This document shows, in pieces, positions 12,954-24,700 of a DNA stretch of 64,000 nucleotides. A program made the translations under genes and the position numbers. How positions within the stretch are numbered: position 1 is the first letter of the stretch; each line of letters begins with the position of its first letter. Below the pieces are notes generated by a model that did no database searches, had not been told where the DNA came from, and saw nothing but the letters and a program-made list of their open reading frames with translations. The DNA comes from Glossina fuscipes (taxonomy: Eukaryota > Arthropoda > Insecta > Diptera > Glossinidae): the NCBI RefSeq assembly GCF_014805625.2, contig NW_023998427.1:2112092-2176091 (forward strand), read 5' to 3'.

Positions 12954-14679
12954 ATATTATTGAAATTATGTACTGATATTTACATATTTTTTTTTCGAGT
13001 TTAAGATTTACATAGGCACGTATATTGGTTTTTTCGAGCCGGACATAACCAGACATTTTGCTTTTCTTTTTCTACATTTTGCTATTTGAATTATCGGACA
13101 TATCTTCATTATATTTTTCATTATTGTAGTAGCATCCATCAATGTTAAAGTAAGAGTTTAATTAATTAATTAAGATGGTAAAAGCGAATATTTTTTGAAT
13201 TTCAAATTTAAACTCAGACAGTATTTCAAAGTTTGGCAATTTATTCAGAATCAACTGAATCAATCAGAATAGAGAGAATCGTTGACATCAATAGCGACAC
13301 CATTGATTAAGTTCAACGTTCTTGAATAACTTGCTTAACAAATTAATTAAGAGAAAAATTAAGAGAAATCATTAGGAGAACGTTAAACTAAAAAATTTTA
13401 AAAGAATTACGTTTCTCTCTCTCTGTTTCTCTACCTCGCTCTTATTTCAAAGATTATAGCTTATTTCGATGCAAAACCTATATTAATTAATTTCCTATTA
13501 TTTTTTATTAACCCATTAGGAACGAATTACAACAAATTTGCTTATTTTATTTTTGTATAAAATCTCTCTCTTTATTGTTGCTTTCATTACTTATATTATT
13601 ATTAAATGTAAGGAAGCACAGTTTTACTTTACGATTAATGTAATTGGAAACCAATACACAAATGAGAAATAAATGTTTTGAGCGATAGTTTCGGATAATG
13701 TTGGAAATAAAGCTCTTAGATAATTAAAGATATTTGACATAATTTAAAATAAAGCAGAATATTTCTCGCTGCTTTCGCGTTTTAAGAGAGGGGCGATATC
13801 CTAACTTCATCAGTTATTTACGAATGTTAATCGAAAGGTTCAACAAGTGTAAGCTTGACGATGAAGCTTAATTTGGCTCATCCTTACATTTGCTGCAGCC
13901 GCTAAGCCTTCGAATTTCAGGGGTCGTTATTGAATAAACTCGATATCGAATTTTCATTTTTGGTTAATGGTACTCAATAACGTACGAGTGTTCGCTCGAT
14001 ATGCAATGTAAAATGTCATATTTTCGTTTGATAGCTATCGGATTTCATGTTTAAAAGGAAAACAAAGTAAATCTCATTATGTAACCACGTATTTGACAAC
14101 ATTAATGGACCTAGAAAGATTACTTTATCTCAGCAGTTCCAAAATGTTGGAAAAAATAATAATATTAAATAATTATTTTCAATGCTTTCACCTGCTGGTA
14201 CCTTAAAAGTTAAAAAAGATTAAAAGAATATGGAATGATTAAAAAAATTTATTTGAATGACATAAAGTGGAAATATGGGATTACTTGAAAATGGACAAGT
14301 AATATGATCTTCAGTACTTGTTTAGTCGATATATAGTCAGCTAGGAGAAAATCACAGACGAGTTCCGCAGATCTGTGGTGACAACACACAAGCAAATTGT
14401 TATCAAAGACAGATAGTCGTTAGAAATATCAGAAGAAAAACGTAAAATGAATAAGTGAAAACATCAAATGGACACACCTTATATGTAGACATTATAAAAA
14501 CCAAGACACAGACTAAAAGAAATGAACTTGATCATTTAAATAAACAATGACATAATCAATTTATTAAATTTTTACCAAATTTTTTATTTGGTTTGCTTAT
14601 TTATTTACTTTATTTTCCCTTCTTTACATCTTCTTGTTATACACACCTTTGACGGGAGGTCAAACTCGATACGAATTTC

Positions 14680-14850
14680 AACAGAAATGCTGACGTCTTT
14701 TCTGTTACATCTTCGCACTTAACAGAAGTGCTGACGGCTTTTCTGTTGCTTTTTCTTATTTTACAGAAGATCTGGCGGCTTTTCTGTTACTTCTTCCTAT
14801 TTAACGGAAACGCTAATGGCTTTTCTGTTGCTTTTTTCCATTTAACAGAT
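14680..14850. repeat. 41-bp minisatellite of hairpin-forming units
   Basis: Four units start at 14,680, 14,721, 14,762 and 14,803, a period of exactly 41 bp, followed by a truncated fifth at 14,844. Each unit begins with AACAGAA (or a one-base variant), carries a GCTGACGGCTTT-like centre and then TTCTGTT, so each can form a 7-bp stem-loop. The unit length is not a multiple of 3 and no reading frame spans the array. Confidence 0.9.
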
Positions 14851-17719
14851 GAGAGAGATTTTTTATTCACCATTTTTCTTATTTATTAAGAGCAACACCG
14901 TACTCTCTCTATTCACCGTACATAACACTTTTTTTATAAACGGTGTAAAGGGAAAAACCGTCTAACGGCTTTTAGCGAGAAATCAAAACCATTTCGCAAG
15001 TGCAAAAAGAAGTTTCACAAAGTGAAAATTGCGAAAAAAATTAAAAATTACCAAAAATTAAATAAAAAAAAACCACAAATTTGAAAAATATATATTACAA
15101 TAGTTGAAATTAATAAAAAAGTACAACTTCGTAAAGATATAGAAAAGATTATCTATACCACTTCATAGAACGAAAGCAATCAACTTACAATGCGATCGTA
15201 TCGAACGGTAAATCGGCTCCAGATTATCGTTTATTCCGTTAAATAGTATTCTTACTTTTGTGAGAGCAGAAGAGGAAGATATTAAAAAAAATTGAAAAAT
15301 TCGATAGTTGTCCTAAAAAACCGTTAATGATTCGAGACATACGCTTAAGTGATTAGTATCCAGAAGGGAAAAGGGAAAGAAAAAATTTTTATATTTTCTA
15401 GAGCTATGACTTTTTGTTGACCGATACGATCGATGAATTTGCAATTCGAACGGAGTAAAATACTTCATAGGTTTTCGCCCATGATTTGAGTCAAATGATA
15501 AAGTTAGTAAGCATCACAACTTCGGGTATTGGGATAACAATTTTTACATATTCCTCCTTATTTGATGATGGAGACTAACCAAAGCTATATAATATCTTTT
15601 AGAATTCCTTATATCGTTGTTTTTAATTCTCTCTTTTTAGACAGAAACATGCACTTGTCCTTGCAGATGTGCGCAGTAAGAGGATGTTACATTTAACGCA
15701 GAGAGAAAGAATTTTTATGTATTCGCATTGGAGATTGTAAAATTTATTAATTTAATAAATGATTCGATTGCTTGTCTCCTGTAATATGAGGTCATCATCA
15801 GAAAATGAAATGCGTCAATTCGGCAGTAATTTTTTCCTCAACATTTCCAAACGTAAAATGCTTGTGCGGGCGAGGATGGCGAAAGCTTTCCGTGCAAAAA
15901 ACTCTTTCGTTATAGTTTTTTGTATAATTTTTCCTTTGAAATATTTATTAACACTTTGAATTTCGATTTCCATTTATAGACATACAATATAATGAAAAAA
16001 ACTTTAATTATATTTAAACAAAAATAAGACTAAGAAGAAAATACTTTTCCTTGCAAAGGAATGTTTAAGATTAAGAGGCCTATTAAATAAGCAAGAAAAT
16101 CTAATAGAAAATGTTTTTGTGTAGTTATAATAAAATACACTCAAGTACAAACAAACTTTATATTAGGACTATTAAATTGGAAAAGAAATAAGGTAGACAG
16201 ATCCAAAGGATTGTTTACATAAATATGAAATAAAATTTAAAGTCTACATACAAAATAAAAGTAAAAGTAGAAAATGCGTTTTTTTTCTTTACCTCCTTTG
16301 AACGTGACACCGTACATTTCGAGATATAAGATTTTTTTTTTTTTTTTATATATTCAATGGTAACGTTCTCTTTTTAAATATTGATAAAAAAAGAAAAAAA
16401 AGTTTTCTCGGCAAAATATGCATTCTTTTGTATTTGCTAAAAAGAAGAAAAGATTCTCTTTTAAAACTTGTACAACTTTTGCATTTGCGAGTCTTTACTT
16501 GATGGAGGACGAACTTTTGGATTTTAACAATGTTGGAATAATTTCATTTCTTTTAATAAATTGACAGGAACAAGGAATTCAAAATTTATAAAATCACCTT
16601 GAAATAATGGAAAGGAATCAAAGAAATATTTTTACCTTAAATAAAAATTAAAAAAAAAAAAAATGCTAAAGTAACGAGTAAAAAAACGATTCTCAACAAA
16701 GTTTAAATAAATATTATTTCATTGGTTGTTTCGTGAATATTCGATATAAACCAGTGTGACTACTTGCACGAAATCAGTTTTGGAAAAAAAAAAAATATAT
16801 AATCATAAGGTCTTATCTTGCTGCACGTTGTTTTACAACATTAAGAAATTTATATGCTTTGATAGCCTGCTTCATTTTGTCCGTTTCCGACAGTGAAGCG
16901 GAAAAAATTTTTCCAAACTTGAAAACCGCGTACTAATTAATATCTTGAATTGTCTTATCGCCAGTAAACTCAAGTTTTTATATTAAAACGTTTGCATTTT
17001 AGGTAAATGATTCATTCATAACAAATATGTTTACTCTTCATTTGTTCGTAAATCTTTTCAAATATATACAAAATATTCTTCTTCCTATTCTTCATTCCTG
17101 AAATTTTTACTGGCTTATTAATACATTTTTGATGATGAGATAATGTAATACCTTAGGACCTCATTTTTTTATCTCTTCATTAAAGAAGTGTAAACAGCTG
17201 AATAATTTTTATTTTTGAATTCTAATGCGAGCATTCTCTCTTATGCCTTAGTTTGTGCAATTTCGTAAGCATTTTTCTTTAAGTTATTAAAAAAATTGTT
17301 TTAGTTTTTTTTCTAGCGATTTCTTGGCATATTCTGAAATATATAATTTAAAATGAAATTTTTTTGAAAAACCTTGTAGTAGTTTTTGTGAACGGAAAAT
17401 TCCATTTACATTATCTCGGTTGTAGTCGGCTATGACTGTAGTAGTAGTATGTAATTTTAAATTATTATTATAATTACAGTTTATTATATATTTCTATGCT
17501 TTTTTTCATTTATAAAATATATAAAAAAGTTTTAGAAAACTATTTCAGCTGTTCTGGCTTTAATTTGTTTTTCGTAACGATTTTAGTCTGGCGTTGTTTA
17601 ATAATTTTTTTATTTTTGTTTTTATTATCATTTTCCTATAAAATACATGATATCTAGATATATATATATATATATTTTTTTTTTTGTTTTTTTACAAATA
17701 TTAGTTTTCATGTCTGATT

Positions 17720-17725
17720 TTTATT
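17720..17725 (-). terminator. Candidate poly(A) signal of mgl
   Basis: On the minus strand this is AATAAA, the first canonical hexamer I see downstream of the mgl stop, about 530 nt away. Such hexamers are common by chance in AT-rich DNA, so the assignment is tentative. Confidence 0.2.
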
Positions 17726-18250
17726 ATATAATTAGTTAAATATAATATTGTCTCTCTTCTATAGCATTCTCATACACAAAAATATATACCGTAGGCCGTT
17801 TAAATAATTTAAAGATTTTATACAATCGACCTTTTTTTTCCCTCTTTTTTTTGTGTTGTATTTTTTAGTAGGGCTTATTATACTTTTCACTTTTTCGCTT
17901 TTACTTTGCTTTACAAATATATTAAATAATAATTGCATCCTAGATTTGCTGTGGTTGTTGTCTAACATCAAGATATGTTTTTCTTCGGAAACTTTCTTTC
18001 GTTAAATTATTTGATTTTGCTAAATACATATTGTTTTTAATAAAATATATAGATATATTCTTTATAAGGTGTTTTCGTTTTTTAAGGAAGATTGAGGTGG
18101 ACTGCGAAAGTATAGGCGGAGTAGAACAGTTTCTTTTTCTTTTAATTAAATTAAATTGAAATTAGTTCGTTTAATTTTTGTTCCACAAGTCTTCAAGGTT
18201 ATTGTTGCTGTGGTTGTTGCAATAGCGATATGATGATGCTAAGGTTTGTA

Positions 18251-18764
18251 TCAGCATTCGGATTTATCTTCCTCGACAAGATATTGTGTGTCTTTACCAT
18301 TATCAGCCGATGGATCCAATTCCCTGGTGCGCAATTGAAGTTGTGGCGATGATTTGTGCGTTATACTGCTCGGCGCTAAAATGGCAGAAACGGGCTCCGT
18401 AAATGGACCGATTGGTTTACCTTTGGAAGGATCATGTGGCACTTCGTAAATACCTGCAATATATTCGTCGTAATTAAGATGTATAGTGCGTTGAAAAAGA
18501 TTAAAATTACCATTGGTTAAGCTTGGATCTGTGTTGGTACCCGATTGCACAGCGTCATACATGGGATTGGAGAAATCTCGATTTTTGCTTGTGTTTACAG
18601 CTTGTAAATTGTAACCTTCTAAAGGTTGTATGTCGCCCAAAGCAGCCGCGCCAGTTACCGCTGGTGGTCCAGTGAAGTCTGGAGCATTAAACTCTACGTT
18701 AGTACCGTGCCGGAATGTCACACTTTGTGAAGAAGATAAAGTAGGCAAACGGGCTAATTTGCCG
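18251..18764 (-). CDS. mgl: mgl last exon: cytoplasmic tail
   Basis: Acceptor CTACTTTCAG; TGA stop at 18,251-18,253. The tail starts [20 protein letters not shown], similar to the juxtamembrane tail of LRP2. It carries an FxNPxY signal (FSNPMY, 18,557-18,574) that binds adaptors such as Dab2 or ARH in this family. A second, degenerate element is EFNAPDF. A segment with NLFQR, resembling NLFKR in vertebrate LRP2 (from memory), lies inside a 57-nt GT-AG stretch that could be spliced out. The protein ends VEEDKSEC, with Ser at -2 as in class I PDZ ligands. Confidence 0.93.
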
Positions 18765-21700
18765 CTGAAAGTAGCACAAAACCGATAATGCATGAAAGAA
18801 TTGCTCTCACTTCAATGGGAAATTCGGATTCTTATTTTTTTTCTTGTGATACTTTTTACACCTCTCCCACTAAATAAACTTCAAGGAAGGGGCATGAGTA
18901 GGAATGTTTGAACAGTTGGGCACATTTTGTGTCTATAATATGTATACATATATATATACCTTTACACGTGTTTTCTTTGAAACACGATTTTTCAAAACGA
19001 CAAGCAATATAACTTTTATAATAATATAACTTTCCAATAATTTAAATGTTTTTATCCAAATTTCTTCTAATACATTGTAAACTTACTGTATTAATTGAAA
19101 GAATAATATTTGTTGAATATCTTACGTATTTGTCAAGTTTTAGGTATGTAGACTAATGCAGTTTTTTAATTAAAATTTCCAGTTAGATTACTAGCTCTAG
19201 AGCTCCTTAAATTAAATATGTTTTGAAAAAATGCCTTCGGTATTGTCTTGTTCTAATATTTCTCAAAAGTATATATAATCTTAAATATTTGAATATTGTC
19301 TTAGTAACTTCCTGGAATATTATTATCACATTGCCCCTTAGGATAGTTCACGTGTGTCAGAAAAAGAAAATAAATTTTATATTCTTCCTGCAAAAAGAAT
19401 ATGATACTTACAATGGCTTTTTGCGTATCGCAAACCAAACTCCACCCGCAGCCAACATAACCAATAGGATTACCATAATCGGTACCACTACCGCAGCAAT
19501 GTTAGCGCCACCGTGGCCAAACATGCTCGCTGCGTTTATTTCACAGCGAGTTCCCTTAAAATCTGCCAAACACTCGCACGTTAATTCGTCATTGTTACGT
19601 TCAACACAAAATCCACCATTCTGACAAAGGCATATGCGTGGAGCAGGTCGTGGTCTTTCAGCGGCAGCATCACAAAATCTTTCCATAGTGTTGCGATGAG
19701 AAGGTAAAGATCCGGTACTGTCTGGACATGCACAACGGTGCCCACCTGGTACCAACAAACATAAATGAGAGCAGCTCGAGCCAAAACAAGGGTCTTTAAG
19801 AGAGGTATTGTAGCGTTTTTCGTGATAGACTTTCAGTCCTGAAGGGTTGACCAAATTTCGATGGACTATTACCTGCACGCCACGACCAAACTTGTCCTGG
19901 CGGAAGAGTTCACCCGTATCACGTGTCACCCAGTACATATTTGATTCAAATATATCCAAAGAAACGGGATGTCTTAATTGATATCCTTTCAATATGGCCT
20001 TACGCCTAGAACCGTCGGGTCTCATAGATTCGATAGCATTCAGTTTTGTGTCTACCCAATATATGATGTGATCTTGGGCGTAGTCTATGGTCAAACCGGC
20101 TGGGTGGCGTATTTGTTCGGTTATTAAAGGTCGGCGTTTTGAACCATCCATCCATGATACTTCTATTTTTGGAGCAGATCCAGCATCAGACCAATAAATA
20201 CGGCCCAATTGAGGATTTACCGCTATTGAAGTGGGTATTTCTAAGCCGGCATTAACAATAGAACGCCTATAACGGCCGTCGGTAGTAGCCACCATAACAC
20301 GTCCCCGTGGCTTTGATCCCGTTCGATCTACTTCAGCCCAGTAAAGATTAGAAGCTAACCAATCCACTGCTACTGCCGTTGGCTTAGACCCACCCTTCAT
20401 GTTCAAGTCTTGGGCGAAACCTATTTTTGCTTGTCCATCTAATGCATTAACCATATATGACCGTTTGATGGTCTTGTCATAGCTGTCAGCCCAAAATAAA
20501 ATCTGTTGCTCGGCATCGTAATCCAGGGCCTCTATACGTTTTTCCGATAAGATTACGTCGAATTCTTTCTTCTTTTGTAAGTCCAGGCCTCTTATTTCAG
20601 GACCGTTCGAAAATATCAAAACGACATCATCTTTTTCGACCTTACAAACTCCGGAAGTACTGTCCAACATATGGAAACCTTCGCGACATGAGCAGGAATA
20701 TGTGCCATTTAAATTCTGACATTGATGAGAGCAAGTATGCTGGCGCGTGACGCATTCATCAACGTCCACACATTTCTTTTTGTTGTCCTGCGCTATAATA
20801 TACCCGGGGTAACATGCGCATATATAACCACCATCGGTAAGATTGTGGCAGTGGTGTTGACATCCGCCGCGGTTTTCTGCAAGACAGCTAGATGTGTGGT
20901 GACAACCCAACTCATCTGAGGCGTCACCACAATCGTCTGAATAATCGCAGACATGTGTTCGTTCAATGCATTTTTTGTTGGCACATTGATATTGTGTATA
21001 GAGATCACAAGGTTTTTGTTTCGTAGCACAGATTGTCATATTATTTTCGTCCGAGCCATCACCACAATTATCCACGCCGTCACAAATTTGATAACGGGCC
21101 ACACAGCGGTGGTTTGCGCATTGAAAACGACGCAAAGTGTCGCAATTGAAATCGGTGCACACTTTCGGATCTTCATCTGAACCGTCACCGCAATCATCAG
21201 TGCCATCACAGAGATCAGATGGTGAAACACACAGATTGTTGTTGCACTGAAAACGAGATTCGGGACAATAGCGGCCTCCTGGAAAGCGTGGCGGGCAGCC
21301 CACTTCATCGGACATATCCCGGCAATCCCGGTCACCATCACAACGGAAATAAGACGCAATGCAATGACCGGAACTGCATTGGAAGGTACCGTTTTTACAT
21401 TGGTAACCCTCACAGTTCACTTCATCAGAATTGTCTCCACAATCATCCTCATGATCGCATTGCCAACGGGAGGAGATACATTTACCATTAGTGCACCGGA
21501 ACTCCGATTCCGAGCATTCACGATATTTACCTTTGCAGACTGCATCGTTTTCATCGCTGCCATCGCCGCAATCATCAGCAAAATCACACATCCACTGCCT
21601 ATATATATAAGATGAAAGTAATTAAAGAGAAAATATTTAAAACTATCTCGTTTTTCAATTACTTTGGTATACACCGATTATTGGCACATTTGAAGTCGGT

Positions 21701-24700
21701 TTCCAGATTGCAGGAGGGGCAGTTGTCAGCTTGTTCGTCACTATTGTCACGACAATCGTCCTTGCCATCGCAGAACAGCCATTTGGGTATGCAACGATAA
21801 TTCGACTGACCTGGGCATCTTTGCCAGCCAGTAGTACAATTCCTTTGTCGGCACATGTATGCAGGTTCGTCGGAATCATCACCGCAGTCATTATCAAAGT
21901 CGCACATCCATAATTTGGGTATACAACGACCGTTCTTGCAATTAAACTCAGTTTCAAGATCACAAGTACGTTTATCTGCGAAAGAATTTAAATAATAATG
22001 AAAATTCAATGGAAATTTTTGTTTATAATGATAATAATAATATTTTAGGGCAAACAAACTCACGGCACACAGCAGGATCCTCGTCGCTACCATCCTTGCA
22101 ATCGGCGTCACCGTCGCAACGCCAGCTATCTAATATACATCTACCACTTGACTTGCATTTGAAATCCGAATCAGGACAGGGTAAATTACAATTTTGCTCA
22201 TCAGAACTGTCACCGCAATCGTCTGTCCCATCGCAAATCGTGGCGGATGGAGTGCAATTAGTATTTTTGCACTGGAAGGTACCTGCACGACAATGGCGAG
22301 GCGAACAAGTCAATGGCTCGTCAGATCCATCTTTGCAATCTCTTTCACCATCACATTTCCAAAACCACGGAATACATTTCTCATCATCACCTCCGCAACG
22401 ATGCTGTCCTGTAGTGCAGTTAGCTATGCAAGTTTTACTATCACGTGCCAAATAAAATTGATTGGGACAAGCACACTTGTAACTAGGAGCACCCTCTTCA
22501 ATGTAACCTTCAATGTTCAGGTAGGTAGACTCAGGAGGAGGAGAAATAAGACAGAGATGGGAGCAACCGCCGTTATTAGGGCTGCAGGGATTGTTGTAGG
22601 GTAGTTGACGTAACGGATGATTGATATGTATGTCGTAAGGACGATGTGTAGTGTTACGCAGTACCGTGAAATTAGCACCAGTAAATTTATTGGCTCTCAC
22701 AATAGCCTTTAAATTCCAATCACTCCAATACAGGTAATCGTCGAATAGACTAACGGCAAAAACGTGAGGAACTTTAGAACCTGACAATACAATATGACGA
22801 TGACGTCCTTCGAGATCAGCATAAGCTATATAATCCAAATGAGCATCAGCCCAGTATATGCGATCTGTAAAGTAATCGATAGCCAAAGCGTTGGGCCAAG
22901 CAATATCGTCTTCCCACGTTAGAATACGAGAGAAATTAGATCCATCCATGCCCATTTTAGCTATGTAAGCTTGCAAATGCCAAGAAGTGAAATAAAGGTA
23001 ACCAATTCCAGGATGTACTACTATAGCTCGAGGATCTACAACACCACTGCGTAACGTTTTCCTTTTAGTACCATCTAATTCAGAAACATCTAAATTTTTA
23101 GAGTGCCTGTCCAACCAGTACAATTTACGACCGACCCAATCGATAGCTATACCTTCTAAGCCGTGAGAATCATGACGTATCACTGGTTCACGGGTCGGCT
23201 TTTCAGTAGGATCTTTGTATTTCGAGCGGAAAATTGTTTTTGCCGTAACATCGCAAAAATACATATATTCCTCTTTAATGTCAAAATCTAAAGCAACTAC
23301 ATTCATTAAATCCTGATGCATTAGATTGTACTGATGCCCATCCACGGACATGTTCCGTACGTAATATTTGTTTGTGAATATAAGCCAGGGTTCAATATTA
23401 TCTTTTCTCTTACAAGTATGCTCATCATTTTGGCGTTCATAGTAACGTTCGTCACATTTGCAATAGAAACTACCAGGTGTATTAGAACAATGCTGCGAGC
23501 AAGCGCCGGGGGACTCAAGGCATTCGTCAATATCAGCACAAGCCTTGCCGTCTGCTAAGAGTCTAAATGGTGCAATTAAAGAACAAATATAAATTAACAC
23601 AAAGAAGAAAGAAAAAAAGTTGCAAATAATAAAATGAAAAGAGAATACTGACTTATATCCTTGATTACAGTCACAGTAATAACCGGTTGGCGTATCAACA
23701 CATTTGTGCCCACATTGATTGATTTCGACTTTGGCACATTCATCTACATTACAATGAGCTGGTTCATCCGATTCGTCTGAACAGTCAGGCACCTTATTAC
23801 ACACCAATGAATATTCAATGCATTGACCATTGGCACAATTAAATTGACCCGTGGGACAGGTAGTATTTTCTTTTCGACAGTCCACTTCATCCGAATGGTC
23901 ACCACAGTCATCTTCACCATCACAACGGTACTGGTTGCGTATACACTTGAAGTTTTGACAAGTGAATTCTTGTGGGGAACATGTCTTGTATTTTGAATTA
24001 CAGAATTTAGCTTCATCGGTACCATCTCCACAATCGTTGTCATGATCACAAACCCAACCCTGTAACAATCATTTATTGTTCAAATTTAAGATAAAAAAAA
24101 ATAAAATGAATAAGAAAAGCAGACCTGGCTGATGCATCTGCCGTTGCCACAAGTGAACATGTCTTCGGCACATGGCTGTTGGGTAGCGCAATTATGAAGA
24201 GTAGTGTTTTCGTCAGCACCATCTACACAGTCAGGGTCACCATCACAAATCCATTTTTTGGGTATGCACTGCGATCGACTCCACGATTTATTTTCAATAC
24301 AAGTGAACTCAGTTTCCTCGTCACATTTACGATCATCTTGGAAAAATCAAGTACACTTCGTCAATTTACGCCTATTTATATAAATAATTTCCATATTAAC
24401 TTACTACACTGATGGCGACTATCTTCATCACTGTTATCCAAGCAGTCGTTGTCACCATCACATATATATATGCGTGGAATGCAATTTCCGTTATCGCACG
24501 TGAAAAGATCTCCGAAGCAGGTACGCCCTTCGGATTTGCAATATTCAGGTGGTTCGTCAGCGCCATCCCCGCAATCATCATCGCCATCACAATACCATGT
24601 GGCTGGTATGCATCTATGATTGGGACAACGGAAACTGTTTGTAGGACAGGTTCGTTGCCCGCAATGTAGAGGGTCCTCATCGGAATTATCGCCGCAATCA

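Larger units (their letters stand above)
2667..18250. other. Intergenic region between the aminotransferase and mgl
   Basis: This is 15.6 kb without a supported gene. It holds the likely promoter of the aminotransferase at the left end and the mgl 3' UTR at the right end. Between them are mini-me-like repeats (4.5-7.9 and 9.7 kb), a GA microsatellite at 8,287, a weak RNase H-like relic near 10.2 kb, a 52-bp direct repeat at 12.7-12.95 kb and a 41-bp minisatellite at 14.68 kb. The remaining sequence is AT-rich, with scattered homopolymers and no coding signal that I can see. Confidence 0.7.

Noticed and set aside
14680..14850. CRISPR-like array (regular repeats)
   Set aside because: The units are contiguous, with no unique spacers, and the genome is eukaryotic; this is a minisatellite.
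20722..22604. Plus-strand and second-frame minus ORFs across the LA-repeat exons
   Set aside because: These are shadows of the repetitive mgl coding sequence; their composition mirrors the GATGAC- and TGTGAT-rich codons of LA repeats.
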